This document shows positions 1 to 6,646 of a stretch of DNA of 64,000 nt, in pieces. Position numbers and translations under genes: made by a program. The notes under the pieces were generated by a model. It was not told the DNA's origin, ran no database searches, and worked only from the letters and a program-made list of their open reading frames with translations. Each line of letters opens with the position of its first letter. Position 1 is the stretch's first letter. Source of the stretch: Lachnospiraceae bacterium UBA3850 (GTDB lineage Bacteria > Bacillota > Clostridia > Lachnospirales > Lachnospiraceae); the NCBI GenBank assembly GCA_002392655.1, contig DGHK01000016.1, positions 1 through 64,000 of the forward strand. The letters are read 5' to 3'.

Positions 1-46
1 TGGCACATTTTATGGAGATAAAGTTGTCATATTAAACACATACGCA

Positions 47-75
47 TTGACAAAAGTTATAAAAAGTTATAAATT
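47..75 (+). promoter_or_regulatory. Candidate sigma-A promoter of the first ATPase gene
   Basis: A consensus -35 TTGACA (47-52) is followed after 17 nt by TAAATT (70-75), which matches four of six -10 positions. It lies 68 nt before the ATG at 143. The phased repeats begin inside the spacer and run down to the ribosome-binding site, so a repeat-binding protein would block this promoter. Assigned by eye. Confidence 0.5.
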
Positions 76-132
76 GAAATAAAAGTTATAAAGAGTTATA
101 AAGAGTTATAAAATTTTATAAAAGTTATAAAA
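53..132 (+). repeat. Tandem ~10-bp AAGTTATAAA repeats, about eight copies
   Basis: GTTATAA recurs at 56, 66, 85, 95, 105 and 124, with degenerate copies near 75 and 115, so the period is close to 10 bp across 80 bp. That spacing puts every copy on the same face of the helix. The array fills the region between the -35 box and the ribosome-binding site (AAGAGGTG, 131-138) of the ATPase gene. It looks like an operator array or a slippage-prone repeat. No binding protein can be assigned from sequence alone. Confidence 0.8.
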
Positions 133-142
133 GAGGTGCGAT

Positions 143-1198
143 ATGTCAAATCCTTTTACTTTATCATTTGGAAAGGAACCAACAGAATTCATATCCAGAC
201 TTACGCAGACCAACGAGATTGTGGAGGACTTTACTTCAGAGGATCCTGTTAGTCAGGTATATATGATTACCGGAGTCAGAGGTTCCGGTAAAACTGTTAT
301 GCTTACAAAGATAAAAAAGATGATATCAGAATATGATGACTGGATTGTTGTGGAGCTTAGCCCTGTGAAGGAAATGCTTAATACTCTGGTGGCAAAGCTA
401 TATTCTGACTCGCAATTAAATAAGCTGTTCATTGCTGCAAAGATTGATTTATCAAAGTTTGGTCTGGGTGTGTCATTTGAAAATGAAGCTCCTGCATATG
501 ATGTTGAGATTGCACTTGCAAAGATGCTGACTGAGTTAAAGAAAAAAGGTAAGAAGCTTCTCATCGCTGTAGATGAAACTATAGTAAATGATCATGTTAG
601 AGAATTTGCCAGTATATATCAAATTCTCATGAGAGAAGATTATCCTATATTCCTCATAATGACTGGACTATTCGAAAACATCTATGACTTACAAAATCAA
701 GAAGGTCTTACATTTTTATTCAGAGCTCCTAAGGTGGTTATGGCTCCACTTAGTATTGGGGCTATCTCAAAAGCATATGAAAGAATATTCGTGTGTGGTA
801 TGGAGAGGTCGAAAGAACTGGCTAATCTGACGCTTGGTTATCCTTATGCATTTCAGGTGTTGGGATACCTTTATTGGGATCAAAAAGATAATCCTGATAT
901 GCAGGATGTAATAAAACAATATGATCAGTACTTAGAAGAATATGTTTATGAAAAGATATGGAGTGAACTTTCTTTTAAAGATAAAGATGTTGTCGGTGGA
1001 ATGGTAGAAGAGTTAGAAAAATCGGATTCAACAATGGTAAAGAATTCGGATTTAAGAAAGAGACTTGGACTATCATCCGGAGAGATGTCTGTTTATCGGG
1101 ATCGATTGGTAAAAAAAGGATTGATCGATACATCAAATTATGGCTATATGTCTTTTAGACTTCCGCGCTTTAAAGAAATTGCGAGATATTGGATCTAA
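143..1198 (+). CDS. AAA-type ATP-binding protein
   Basis: A 351-residue P-loop ATPase of the kind scattered through gut Firmicutes. Walker A is GVRGSGKT (residues 44-51) and Walker B is LLIAVDE (139-145), with acidic residues D144 and E145. The C-terminal ~90 residues look helical, with a winged-helix-like segment (DLRKRLGLSSGEMSVYRDRL) that may bind DNA. There is no signal peptide or membrane segment, so it is probably cytoplasmic. The ATG follows AAGAGGTG at good spacing. Its substrate is unknown. The neighbours are a HipA-like kinase and another ATPase, which suggests an accessory regulatory or defence-type cluster, but this is inference. ATPase assignment is firm; biological role is open. 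Confidence 0.85.
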   Translation: MSNPFTLSFGKEPTEFISRLTQTNEIVEDFTSEDPVSQVYMITGVRGSGKTVMLTKIKKMISEYDDWIVVELSPVKEMLNTLVAKLYSDSQLNKLFIAAKIDLSKFGLGVSFENEAPAYDVEIALAKMLTELKKKGKKLLIAVDETIVNDHVREFASIYQILMREDYPIFLIMTGLFENIYDLQNQEGLTFLFRAPKVVMAPLSIGAISKAYERIFVCGMERSKELANLTLGYPYAFQVLGYLYWDQKDNPDMQDVIKQYDQYLEEYVYEKIWSELSFKDKDVVGGMVEELEKSDSTMVKNSDLRKRLGLSSGEMSVYRDRLVKKGLIDTSNYGYMSFRLPRFKEIARYWI

Positions 1199-1246
1199 TG
1201 ATAGACATATTAAGCTATAATCAAAACTGCTAAACGAGGTGGTGCT

Positions 1247-2374
1247 ATGTTTTATCTAAAACAGTATAATAAAACACTTTTACAATTTGATATTGAAGAA
1301 GATAACCTCGATGGACAGAAGATTAATTCTCTGAAAGATGTCAGTGGTTCGGATAGTTATCTGCTGCCGATTGGAGTTGAGGCTAGTCCTGAAAGCCTTA
1401 TGAAATGGTTGAAAAGCAGGATTATTCCTAAGAACAGGGAATTTGTTGACTCTTTCCTTGCGAAAAACGGATTATCACATAATGATACAAAAGGAATCCT
1501 TCAAGTGTGTAAGGGGCTTTCTTTAAATGACAGCTATTGGGTTGTAGAAGATGATGACGAAAAGTTTGAAGACTACAATCTGTATGAACATAGCTTTCTA
1601 AAAGCATTATCGATGATAGCATATACCGGATACGGAAGTTCTCCTGCGAAAGGTTTTACGTCGTCTCCGGAGTTTACCACAACCGGTATGCTCAGAAAGG
1701 GCTGGAGAAGACTCCGAGGGAAGATTCTTCTCTATAAGGGTGGAACAAGTGGTGCGGCGAACGCAGGAAATGAACCATACTCAGAATTCTATGCAAGCCA
1801 GATCGCTGGAAGAATGGAGATAAATCATATCGACTATTCACTTGCAAAATGGAAGGGAAATATATGTTCAGTATGCGAGTTATTTACTGATATAAATCAT
1901 TCATATGTTCCTATTTTCAGATTTGTTCCCGACTGTACACTCAGAACAGTGGCAGAATATATCAGAAAGCTTGGAGACAGCTATTATGATGAATTTGTTG
2001 ACATGCTGATATTTGATGCATTGATATATAATGAGGATCGGCATTTCGGTAATTTCGGACTTATTGTCGATAACAAAACCAATAAGCCTTGTGCCTTTGC
2101 ACCTGTTTTCGATAATGGTTTATCACTTTTTAATTTTGCGATGATGGATGATCTGGAAGATGTAGATGCTTACGCAAAAACAAGAAGCTCATCATATGGT
2201 GTTCCGTTTGAAAATATAGTAAGAGAGTTTATAACACCCAGGCAGAAAGCAAAACTACGTCGTATGATAGGTTTTAAGTTTGAGCCGGATAACAATTACA
2301 ACCTACCGGCAAAGAGATTGAGAATTATAGAAAAGCATTTGCAGAGTAGGGTGAATGAATTGCTGAATCTATAA
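1247..2374 (+). CDS. HipA-like Ser/Thr kinase family protein
   Basis: A 375-residue protein with HipA/CtkA-type kinase signatures. The catalytic loop reads NEDRHFGNF (262-270; candidate base D264, metal ligand N269). The metal-binding DxG-like motif is FDNGLSLF (D289, N290, G291). LLYKGGT (161-167) supplies a candidate nucleotide-binding lysine, K164. The first ~110 residues are not recognisable. HipA relatives phosphorylate proteins such as aminoacyl-tRNA synthetases, and many act as toxins paired with a small DNA-binding HipB. No HipB-like gene is visible on either side; the neighbours are two ATPases. The ATG at 1247 follows GAGGTGGTG. It may therefore be a stand-alone kinase rather than a classical toxin. 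Confidence 0.75.
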   Translation: MFYLKQYNKTLLQFDIEEDNLDGQKINSLKDVSGSDSYLLPIGVEASPESLMKWLKSRIIPKNREFVDSFLAKNGLSHNDTKGILQVCKGLSLNDSYWVVEDDDEKFEDYNLYEHSFLKALSMIAYTGYGSSPAKGFTSSPEFTTTGMLRKGWRRLRGKILLYKGGTSGAANAGNEPYSEFYASQIAGRMEINHIDYSLAKWKGNICSVCELFTDINHSYVPIFRFVPDCTLRTVAEYIRKLGDSYYDEFVDMLIFDALIYNEDRHFGNFGLIVDNKTNKPCAFAPVFDNGLSLFNFAMMDDLEDVDAYAKTRSSSYGVPFENIVREFITPRQKAKLRRMIGFKFEPDNNYNLPAKRLRIIEKHLQSRVNELLNL

Positions 2375-2410
2375 TTATAATTTTATATGGAATTATGCCT
2401 TTTAACATGG

Positions 2411-2468
2411 TAAAATATGCATAGATGCAGATTTTTAAGCTTAAAAATATGCACTTGTGCATATTTTT
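2411..2468. repeat. Two tandem inverted repeats upstream of the DUF4143 ATPase
   Basis: The second element has perfect 11-bp arms, AAAAATATGCA (2443-2453) and TGCATATTTTT (2458-2468), around CTTG. The first is a slightly imperfect version, AAAATATGCA (2412-2421) then TAGA then TGCAGATTTTT (2426-2436). Their starts are 31 bp apart, about three helical turns. The second could act as an intrinsic terminator of the kinase gene, but the duplication argues for paired operators in front of the ATG at 2488. Confidence 0.7.
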
Positions 2469-2487
2469 CAATCTAAAGAGGTGAATT

Positions 2488-3798
2488 ATGCTTAGAAGAG
2501 ATATTATAGATGAGTTAAAAAAGTGGAAGGATGATTCAAAACGTAAATGCCTTGTGATAAGAGGAGCGCGTCAGGTGGGCAAGACTTATGCAGTTCAAAG
2601 GTTTGGCAAGGAAGAGTATGAGTCCTTTGTTGAGATTAATTTTCTTGAGAATCCCTCAATGAAGAAGATTTTTTCAGGTGATCTTGATTCGAAAACTATA
2701 AGAACCAACATTTCGCTTTATATTCCGGAGAGCAGGGTTATTCCGGGTAAGACGTGTCTGTTTCTGGATGAGATACAGGAGTGTCCGGAGGCTATTACAT
2801 CTTTAAAGTTTCTTGCTAAAGATAAAGATTTTGATGTTATAGCATCCGGATCTATGTTGGGCATTGATTATAAGAGACCAACATCTTATCCTGTTGGTTC
2901 TATTCAGTATATCGATATGTACTCTCTTAGCTTTAAGGAGTTCCTTTATGCGGCAGGAGTGACGGATGAGATTATAGATAGTCTCAGGAGTTATTTTGAG
3001 AAAGAGACAATGGTTCCGTGGGCCATTCATGACAGGATAATGGAACTGTTCAGGCTGTATATCATTATTGGCGGAATGCCGGAAGCAGTGAGTTTATATT
3101 TTGAAAAAAGTTCAATTTCAGATGCTGATAAAAAAATCCGGGAAATACTCGATGATTACAGATATGATATAGCTCATTATGCGAAGGCGGATGTGAAGAT
3201 AAAAGCGGAAGAATGCTATTTCTCCATATCCAGACAGCTTTCAAAAGAAAACCATAAATTCATGTATTCGAATGTTGAGAAGGGCGGTACGGCCAGAAAA
3301 TATGGTTCCAGCATTGACTGGCTTAAAGGCGCATATCTCGTACTATGTGTATACAATACCTCGGGATATGATATTCCTCTAAATGCTCGAAGGATTGATG
3401 ATAATTTCAGAGTATATCCAACGGATATAGGTATTTTGATGGGTATGTTCGATTATTCCGTGAAAGAACAGATAATTCATCCTGCGAATAAGCTTTTAGG
3501 CGGGATGGCAAAAGGCGGAATATATGAAGCAGTTGTTGCGGATATGCTCATAAAAAATGGTCATAAGGAATTGTATTTCAGAAAAAATGAAACATCCACA
3601 TTTGAAATAGAGTTTCTGATAGAGAGAGCTGAGGGTGTAATACCTATAGAAGTAAAGGCCGGAAACAGCAGATCAAAATCTCTGGACAATCTTCTTAAAA
3701 GGGATGAAATTCCCTATGGATATAAACTTATAGATGGAAATGTAGGCATATTAGGAAAGAAAAAGACCATGCCGTTATACATGGCTATGTTTATTTGA
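2488..3798 (+). CDS. AAA_14 / DUF4143 family ATPase
   Basis: A 436-residue protein with the typical two-part layout of AAA_14 plus DUF4143 proteins. Walker A is GARQVGKT (26-33) and Walker B is LFLDEIQE (91-98). The C-terminal half ends in EIEFLIE followed by PIEVKAG, which resembles a PD-(D/E)xK nuclease-like core common in this family. There are no membrane segments. The start at 2488 has AAGAGGTG upstream. These ATPases are abundant in anaerobes, variable between strains, and have no established function. The 113-nt upstream gap holds two similar inverted repeats. Confidence 0.85.
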   Translation: MLRRDIIDELKKWKDDSKRKCLVIRGARQVGKTYAVQRFGKEEYESFVEINFLENPSMKKIFSGDLDSKTIRTNISLYIPESRVIPGKTCLFLDEIQECPEAITSLKFLAKDKDFDVIASGSMLGIDYKRPTSYPVGSIQYIDMYSLSFKEFLYAAGVTDEIIDSLRSYFEKETMVPWAIHDRIMELFRLYIIIGGMPEAVSLYFEKSSISDADKKIREILDDYRYDIAHYAKADVKIKAEECYFSISRQLSKENHKFMYSNVEKGGTARKYGSSIDWLKGAYLVLCVYNTSGYDIPLNARRIDDNFRVYPTDIGILMGMFDYSVKEQIIHPANKLLGGMAKGGIYEAVVADMLIKNGHKELYFRKNETSTFEIEFLIERAEGVIPIEVKAGNSRSKSLDNLLKRDEIPYGYKLIDGNVGILGKKKTMPLYMAMFI

Positions 3799-3826
3799 TA
3801 AAGAAATGTGATTGGAGGAAATTGAA

Positions 3827-3874
3827 ATGGTAGTTTTCGATTTCGACAATACTGCTCAGCTTGGTGTGATATAA
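3827..3874 (+). CDS. Possible 15-codon remnant ORF
   Basis: A strong ribosome-binding site (TTGGAGGAAATTGAA) precedes an ATG that opens only 15 codons (MVVFDFDNTAQLGVI) before TAA. The +1 frame just beyond continues without a stop for about 41 codons, to a TAG at about 3990, including a helical stretch KEKLESIINKVFDGVTDSY and a hydrophobic tail. This looks like a frameshifted, decaying small gene rather than a functional peptide. I do not recognise the family. Confidence 0.25.
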   Translation: MVVFDFDNTAQLGVI

Positions 3875-3980
3875 ACTATGCCTGCTTAGCAAGGAGAAGC
3901 TCGAGTCCATTATCAATAAAGTTTTTGACGGTGTTACAGACAGTTATATGTTGATAACATTTGTTGTGTTAGGGATTATT

Positions 3981-4027
3981 TTATACACCGATTAGTGTTG
4001 TATAACACACCCCTTCTAGTTTATACT
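3981..4027 (+). promoter_or_regulatory. Rubrerythrin promoter with overlapping inverted repeats
   Basis: -35 TTGTAT (3998-4003), an 18-nt spacer and -10 TATACT (4022-4027) lie 53 nt before the rubrerythrin ATG. The -35 box sits inside GTGTTGTATAACAC (3995-4008; 5-bp perfect arms) and also in the right arm of a wider repeat, TTATACA (3981-3987) / TGTATAA (3999-4005). A repressor of the PerR/Fur type would be a natural candidate for a peroxide-response gene, but the motif is not an exact PerR box. Confidence 0.5.
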
Positions 4028-4079
4028 AACCATATGACTACATGGGTGAGTTATTCTAAAAATAAGGAGGTTACTATTG

Positions 4080-4748
4080 ATGGCTAAGTACAGATGTAAG
4101 ATATGTGGGGAAGTATTTGAGGTTGCTGACGGTGAAACACCTGTTTGCCCACTTTGTGGAGTAGATGGAGATAACCTGGAGCTTGTTGAGGAAGAGGCAG
4201 CACCTGCCGGATCAAGCAAGTATGCGGGAACTCAGACAGAGAAGAATCTTCAGACTGCATTTGCAGGTGAGTCACAGGCAAGAAATAAGTATACATATTT
4301 CGCTTCAGTTGCTAAGAAGGAAGGCTATGAGCAGATAGCTGCACTTTTCCTTAAGACTGCTGATAATGAGAAAGAGCATGCAAAGATGTGGTTCAAGGAG
4401 CTCGGAGAGCTTGGCGATACAGCTGCAAATCTCAAGGCTGCTGCTGATGGTGAGAACTATGAGTGGACAGATATGTATGATGGATTTGCTAAGACTGCAG
4501 ATGAGGAAGGCTTCACTGAGCTTGCTGAGAAGTTCCGTCTTGTTGCTGCTATCGAGAAGCATCATGAAGAGAGATACAGAGCACTTCTTAACAATGTTGA
4601 GACAAAGGCTGTATTCGAGAAGAGCGAAGTAAAGGTTTGGGAGTGCCGCAACTGTGGACATATCGTTGTTGGAACAAAGGCTCCTGAGGTTTGCCCTGCT
4701 TGTGCACATCCACAGAGCTTCTTCGAAGTAAATGCTGAGAATTACTAG
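4080..4748 (+). CDS. rbr: Rubrerythrin with N- and C-terminal rubredoxin-like domains
   Basis: A cytoplasmic non-haem diiron peroxidase that reduces hydrogen peroxide in anaerobes, fed by rubredoxin or NADH-linked donors. This copy has 222 residues against about 190 for classical rubrerythrin. The extra length is an N-terminal rubredoxin-like Zn/Fe site (C6, C9, C23, C26). The four-helix diiron domain has E64, ExxH at 97-100 and ExxH at 159-162. The C-terminal rubredoxin domain has C189, C192, C205 and C208. ATG 4080 is preferred over the in-frame TTG just upstream because AGGAGG (4065-4070) is correctly spaced to it. It is transcribed alone, with a candidate operator over its promoter. Confidence 0.95.
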   Translation: MAKYRCKICGEVFEVADGETPVCPLCGVDGDNLELVEEEAAPAGSSKYAGTQTEKNLQTAFAGESQARNKYTYFASVAKKEGYEQIAALFLKTADNEKEHAKMWFKELGELGDTAANLKAAADGENYEWTDMYDGFAKTADEEGFTELAEKFRLVAAIEKHHEERYRALLNNVETKAVFEKSEVKVWECRNCGHIVVGTKAPEVCPACAHPQSFFEVNAENY

Positions 4749-4787
4749 AAAACACTAGAAAGACCAGAAACACTAGAAACACTAGAA
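4744..4787 (+). repeat. Short direct repeats ACTAGAA, four copies
   Basis: ACTAGAA starts at 4744, 4754, 4772 and 4781, spanning the rubrerythrin stop codon and the end of the convergent minus-strand gene. There is no clear hairpin or T-run, so it does not look like a normal intrinsic terminator. It may be slippage-derived. Confidence 0.6.
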
Positions 4788-5003
4788 GTATTCTTCAGTG
4801 TGTTCTTCAATAAAAGACTGGTTGTGAGAATCAGAAGTATCATCAATCGCCTCTTCGTAGCCCTTCAGGGCTGCGAATGGGGCGAATATTTTTGCCCGCG
4901 CCTCGCGTGGCATCTTCGGATGACGGGCCTCAAACTCGTCCCCGTCATGCACCGGACGCTCCTTATCAATTATATCCTTATACTTATCAAAACTATTCTT
5001 CAT
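4782..5003 (-). CDS. YolD-like small protein paired with the Y-family polymerase
   Basis: A 73-residue protein with the conserved core HPKMPREARAKIFAPFAALK. That resembles the RPxMSxxDRAAQFAPFAALTGY-type core of small proteins found next to UmuC-type polymerases in Clostridia. The minus-strand ATG has GGAAA upstream. It sits 68 nt downstream of the polymerase gene on the same strand, so the two are probably co-transcribed. The acidic C-terminus is not conserved in my recollection of the family. The likely role is accessory to error-prone synthesis, by analogy with YolD/UmuD; this has not been shown for this variant. Confidence 0.7.
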   Translation of the reverse strand: MKNSFDKYKDIIDKERPVHDGDEFEARHPKMPREARAKIFAPFAALKGYEEAIDDTSDSHNQSFIEEHTEEYF

Positions 5004-5071
5004 AATGTTTCCTTTATTTCGTCATTAATCGTATGTTGATGATGGGTTCAAATATTCAAGCAGGTATAGTG

Positions 5072-6478
5072 TTACGATTTATGGCCGCCGATCTGTGAAT
5101 TTCTTTCTCTGGTGGTTGCGCCATCCAGAAAGTTCGTGCCTTTAAGTATTGCGTTCTTTCCGTACTTATCCTGTATTTCCAGAAGTGCTTTCTGAAGGCT
5201 TTTTTCCTGTTCCTCTTCCTTTATGTCAGTAAACATATCCAGCTGTCGATATGTGTCGGAGGCTTTTTTTAGATTGTTAGCATTTATATATATACGCCGT
5301 ACGCTTATCCCTTTCATAACGATCCTGTCAAAAAGCTCGAGGACAGAGCTGATTATCTTCTTTGATGAGTCTATATGGTCTCCGAAGTTTGCAGTTCCGT
5401 GGGATGGAGCAGGGACAAGACGTCCGTAATAATCAAGCTGTATGTCCCCGTTATATGAACCATTATCTACATTTTCTCTGTCATAGCAGATGGTGAGCGT
5501 AAAGGAATCAGATACGAAGCCTTTCTTTACCATATCAAGCACGACAAGATCCGTCATTTCGCTTACGATTATACGAGCCTTTTCGGTTGTATACGGTTCG
5601 GAGAGAACCTGGCCGGAGGAGAGTGATGTGCCCTTTGGTTTGTAGCTCTTGATATCCTTCATAAGAGTCGGCTCGATTCCCCAGGCGTGATCGATAAGTA
5701 TCTCTGCGTCAATTCCAAAAACCTTGTAAAGATATTCCTCGTTATAAAGGCTTTCTCTTGCGAGATCGCCCATGGTAAATATATTGAGCTTCGCAAGTCT
5801 TCTTGCAGTTCCTTTTCCTATTCGCCAGAAGTCTGTGAGCGGCTTGTGATCCCAGAGTAGTCTTCGGAAGCTCATTTCATCAAGTTCAGCAATACGGACT
5901 CCGTCCTTATCAGCTTCCATATGCTTTGCAACTATATCCATAGCTATCTTGGCGAGATACATATTGGTTCCGATTCCGGCAGTGGCTGTGATACCGGTCT
6001 GACTAAGTACATCCCGAATCATAGTCATTGCCAGTTCGTGAGCAGTCTTTTTATAAATCGAGAGATATGACGTACAGTCTATAAAGACCTCGTCGATACT
6101 GTAAACATGGATATCCTCTGAAGAGATATAATTCAGATAGATATTGTATATATCAGTTGAGAAGCTGATATACTTTGCCATTCTCGGAGGCGCAATAATA
6201 AAGTCCACATGCCTGCCCGTTCTTTTCTCGTAGTCTCCGAGAACCTTCTTAACCTCAAAAAGTCTGGCACGTCCCGGAATTCCAAATGCCTTCAGCGAAG
6301 GTGAAACGGCAAGACAGATAGTTTTATCTGTCCTGGATTCGTCAGCTACAACCAGATTGGTAGTTAGTGGATCAAGTCCTCTTTCAAAGCACTCAACAGA
6401 AGCGTAGAAGGACTTTAAATCTATCGCAATATACTGTTTTTTACTCGGTTTTGAAATGTTTTGGCTTGGATTGCTCAT
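5072..6478 (-). CDS. Y-family DNA polymerase (UmuC/DinB type)
   Basis: A 468-residue translesion polymerase. Metal-binding carboxylates are visible as D20 in AIDLKSFYASVE, and D129 and E130 in YSIDEVFID. The TATAGIGTNMYLAKIAMD stretch is the conserved palm/fingers region, followed by helix-hairpin-helix and little-finger domains. The length fits the longer UmuC-like group rather than short DinB (~350-410). It reads leftward and is followed by a YolD-like gene. An 8-bp-arm inverted repeat 44 nt upstream overlaps a candidate -35 and could be its operator. Such genes are usually SOS-controlled, but I see no canonical Firmicute LexA box. Confidence 0.92.
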   Translation of the reverse strand: MSNPSQNISKPSKKQYIAIDLKSFYASVECFERGLDPLTTNLVVADESRTDKTICLAVSPSLKAFGIPGRARLFEVKKVLGDYEKRTGRHVDFIIAPPRMAKYISFSTDIYNIYLNYISSEDIHVYSIDEVFIDCTSYLSIYKKTAHELAMTMIRDVLSQTGITATAGIGTNMYLAKIAMDIVAKHMEADKDGVRIAELDEMSFRRLLWDHKPLTDFWRIGKGTARRLAKLNIFTMGDLARESLYNEEYLYKVFGIDAEILIDHAWGIEPTLMKDIKSYKPKGTSLSSGQVLSEPYTTEKARIIVSEMTDLVVLDMVKKGFVSDSFTLTICYDRENVDNGSYNGDIQLDYYGRLVPAPSHGTANFGDHIDSSKKIISSVLELFDRIVMKGISVRRIYINANNLKKASDTYRQLDMFTDIKEEEQEKSLQKALLEIQDKYGKNAILKGTNFLDGATTRERNSQIGGHKS

Positions 6479-6521
6479 TTTATATGCATTTCTCTGAAAA
6501 TATAAGATGTAAACAAAATGC

Positions 6522-6540
6522 TTTGTGCAGGTTGCACAAA
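6522..6540. promoter_or_regulatory. Perfect inverted repeat upstream of the Y-family polymerase
   Basis: TTTGTGCA (6522-6529), GGT, TGCACAAA (6533-6540): 8-bp perfect arms in the divergent region between the polymerase (minus) and the EAL protein (plus). On the minus strand its TGCACA lies 18 nt before TTATAT, so it may overlap the polymerase -35. It differs from the Bacillus LexA box (GAACN4GTTC). Candidate operator for a damage-response repressor. Confidence 0.6.
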
Positions 6541-6646
6541 AACACCTCTTATATTTCTAGTTTACAACGCCCGCCAGACTAGTGCAAGTACAAAGTTACT
6601 GTGATAGAATGTTAAGGGGAGTACTATGGAGAGAGGGGGTGAAGGC

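Noticed and set aside
3981..4008. Exact PerR box
   Set aside because: The arms TTATACA/TGTATAA are separated by 11 nt and do not fit the compact TTATAATnATTATAA pattern, so only a generic operator is claimed.
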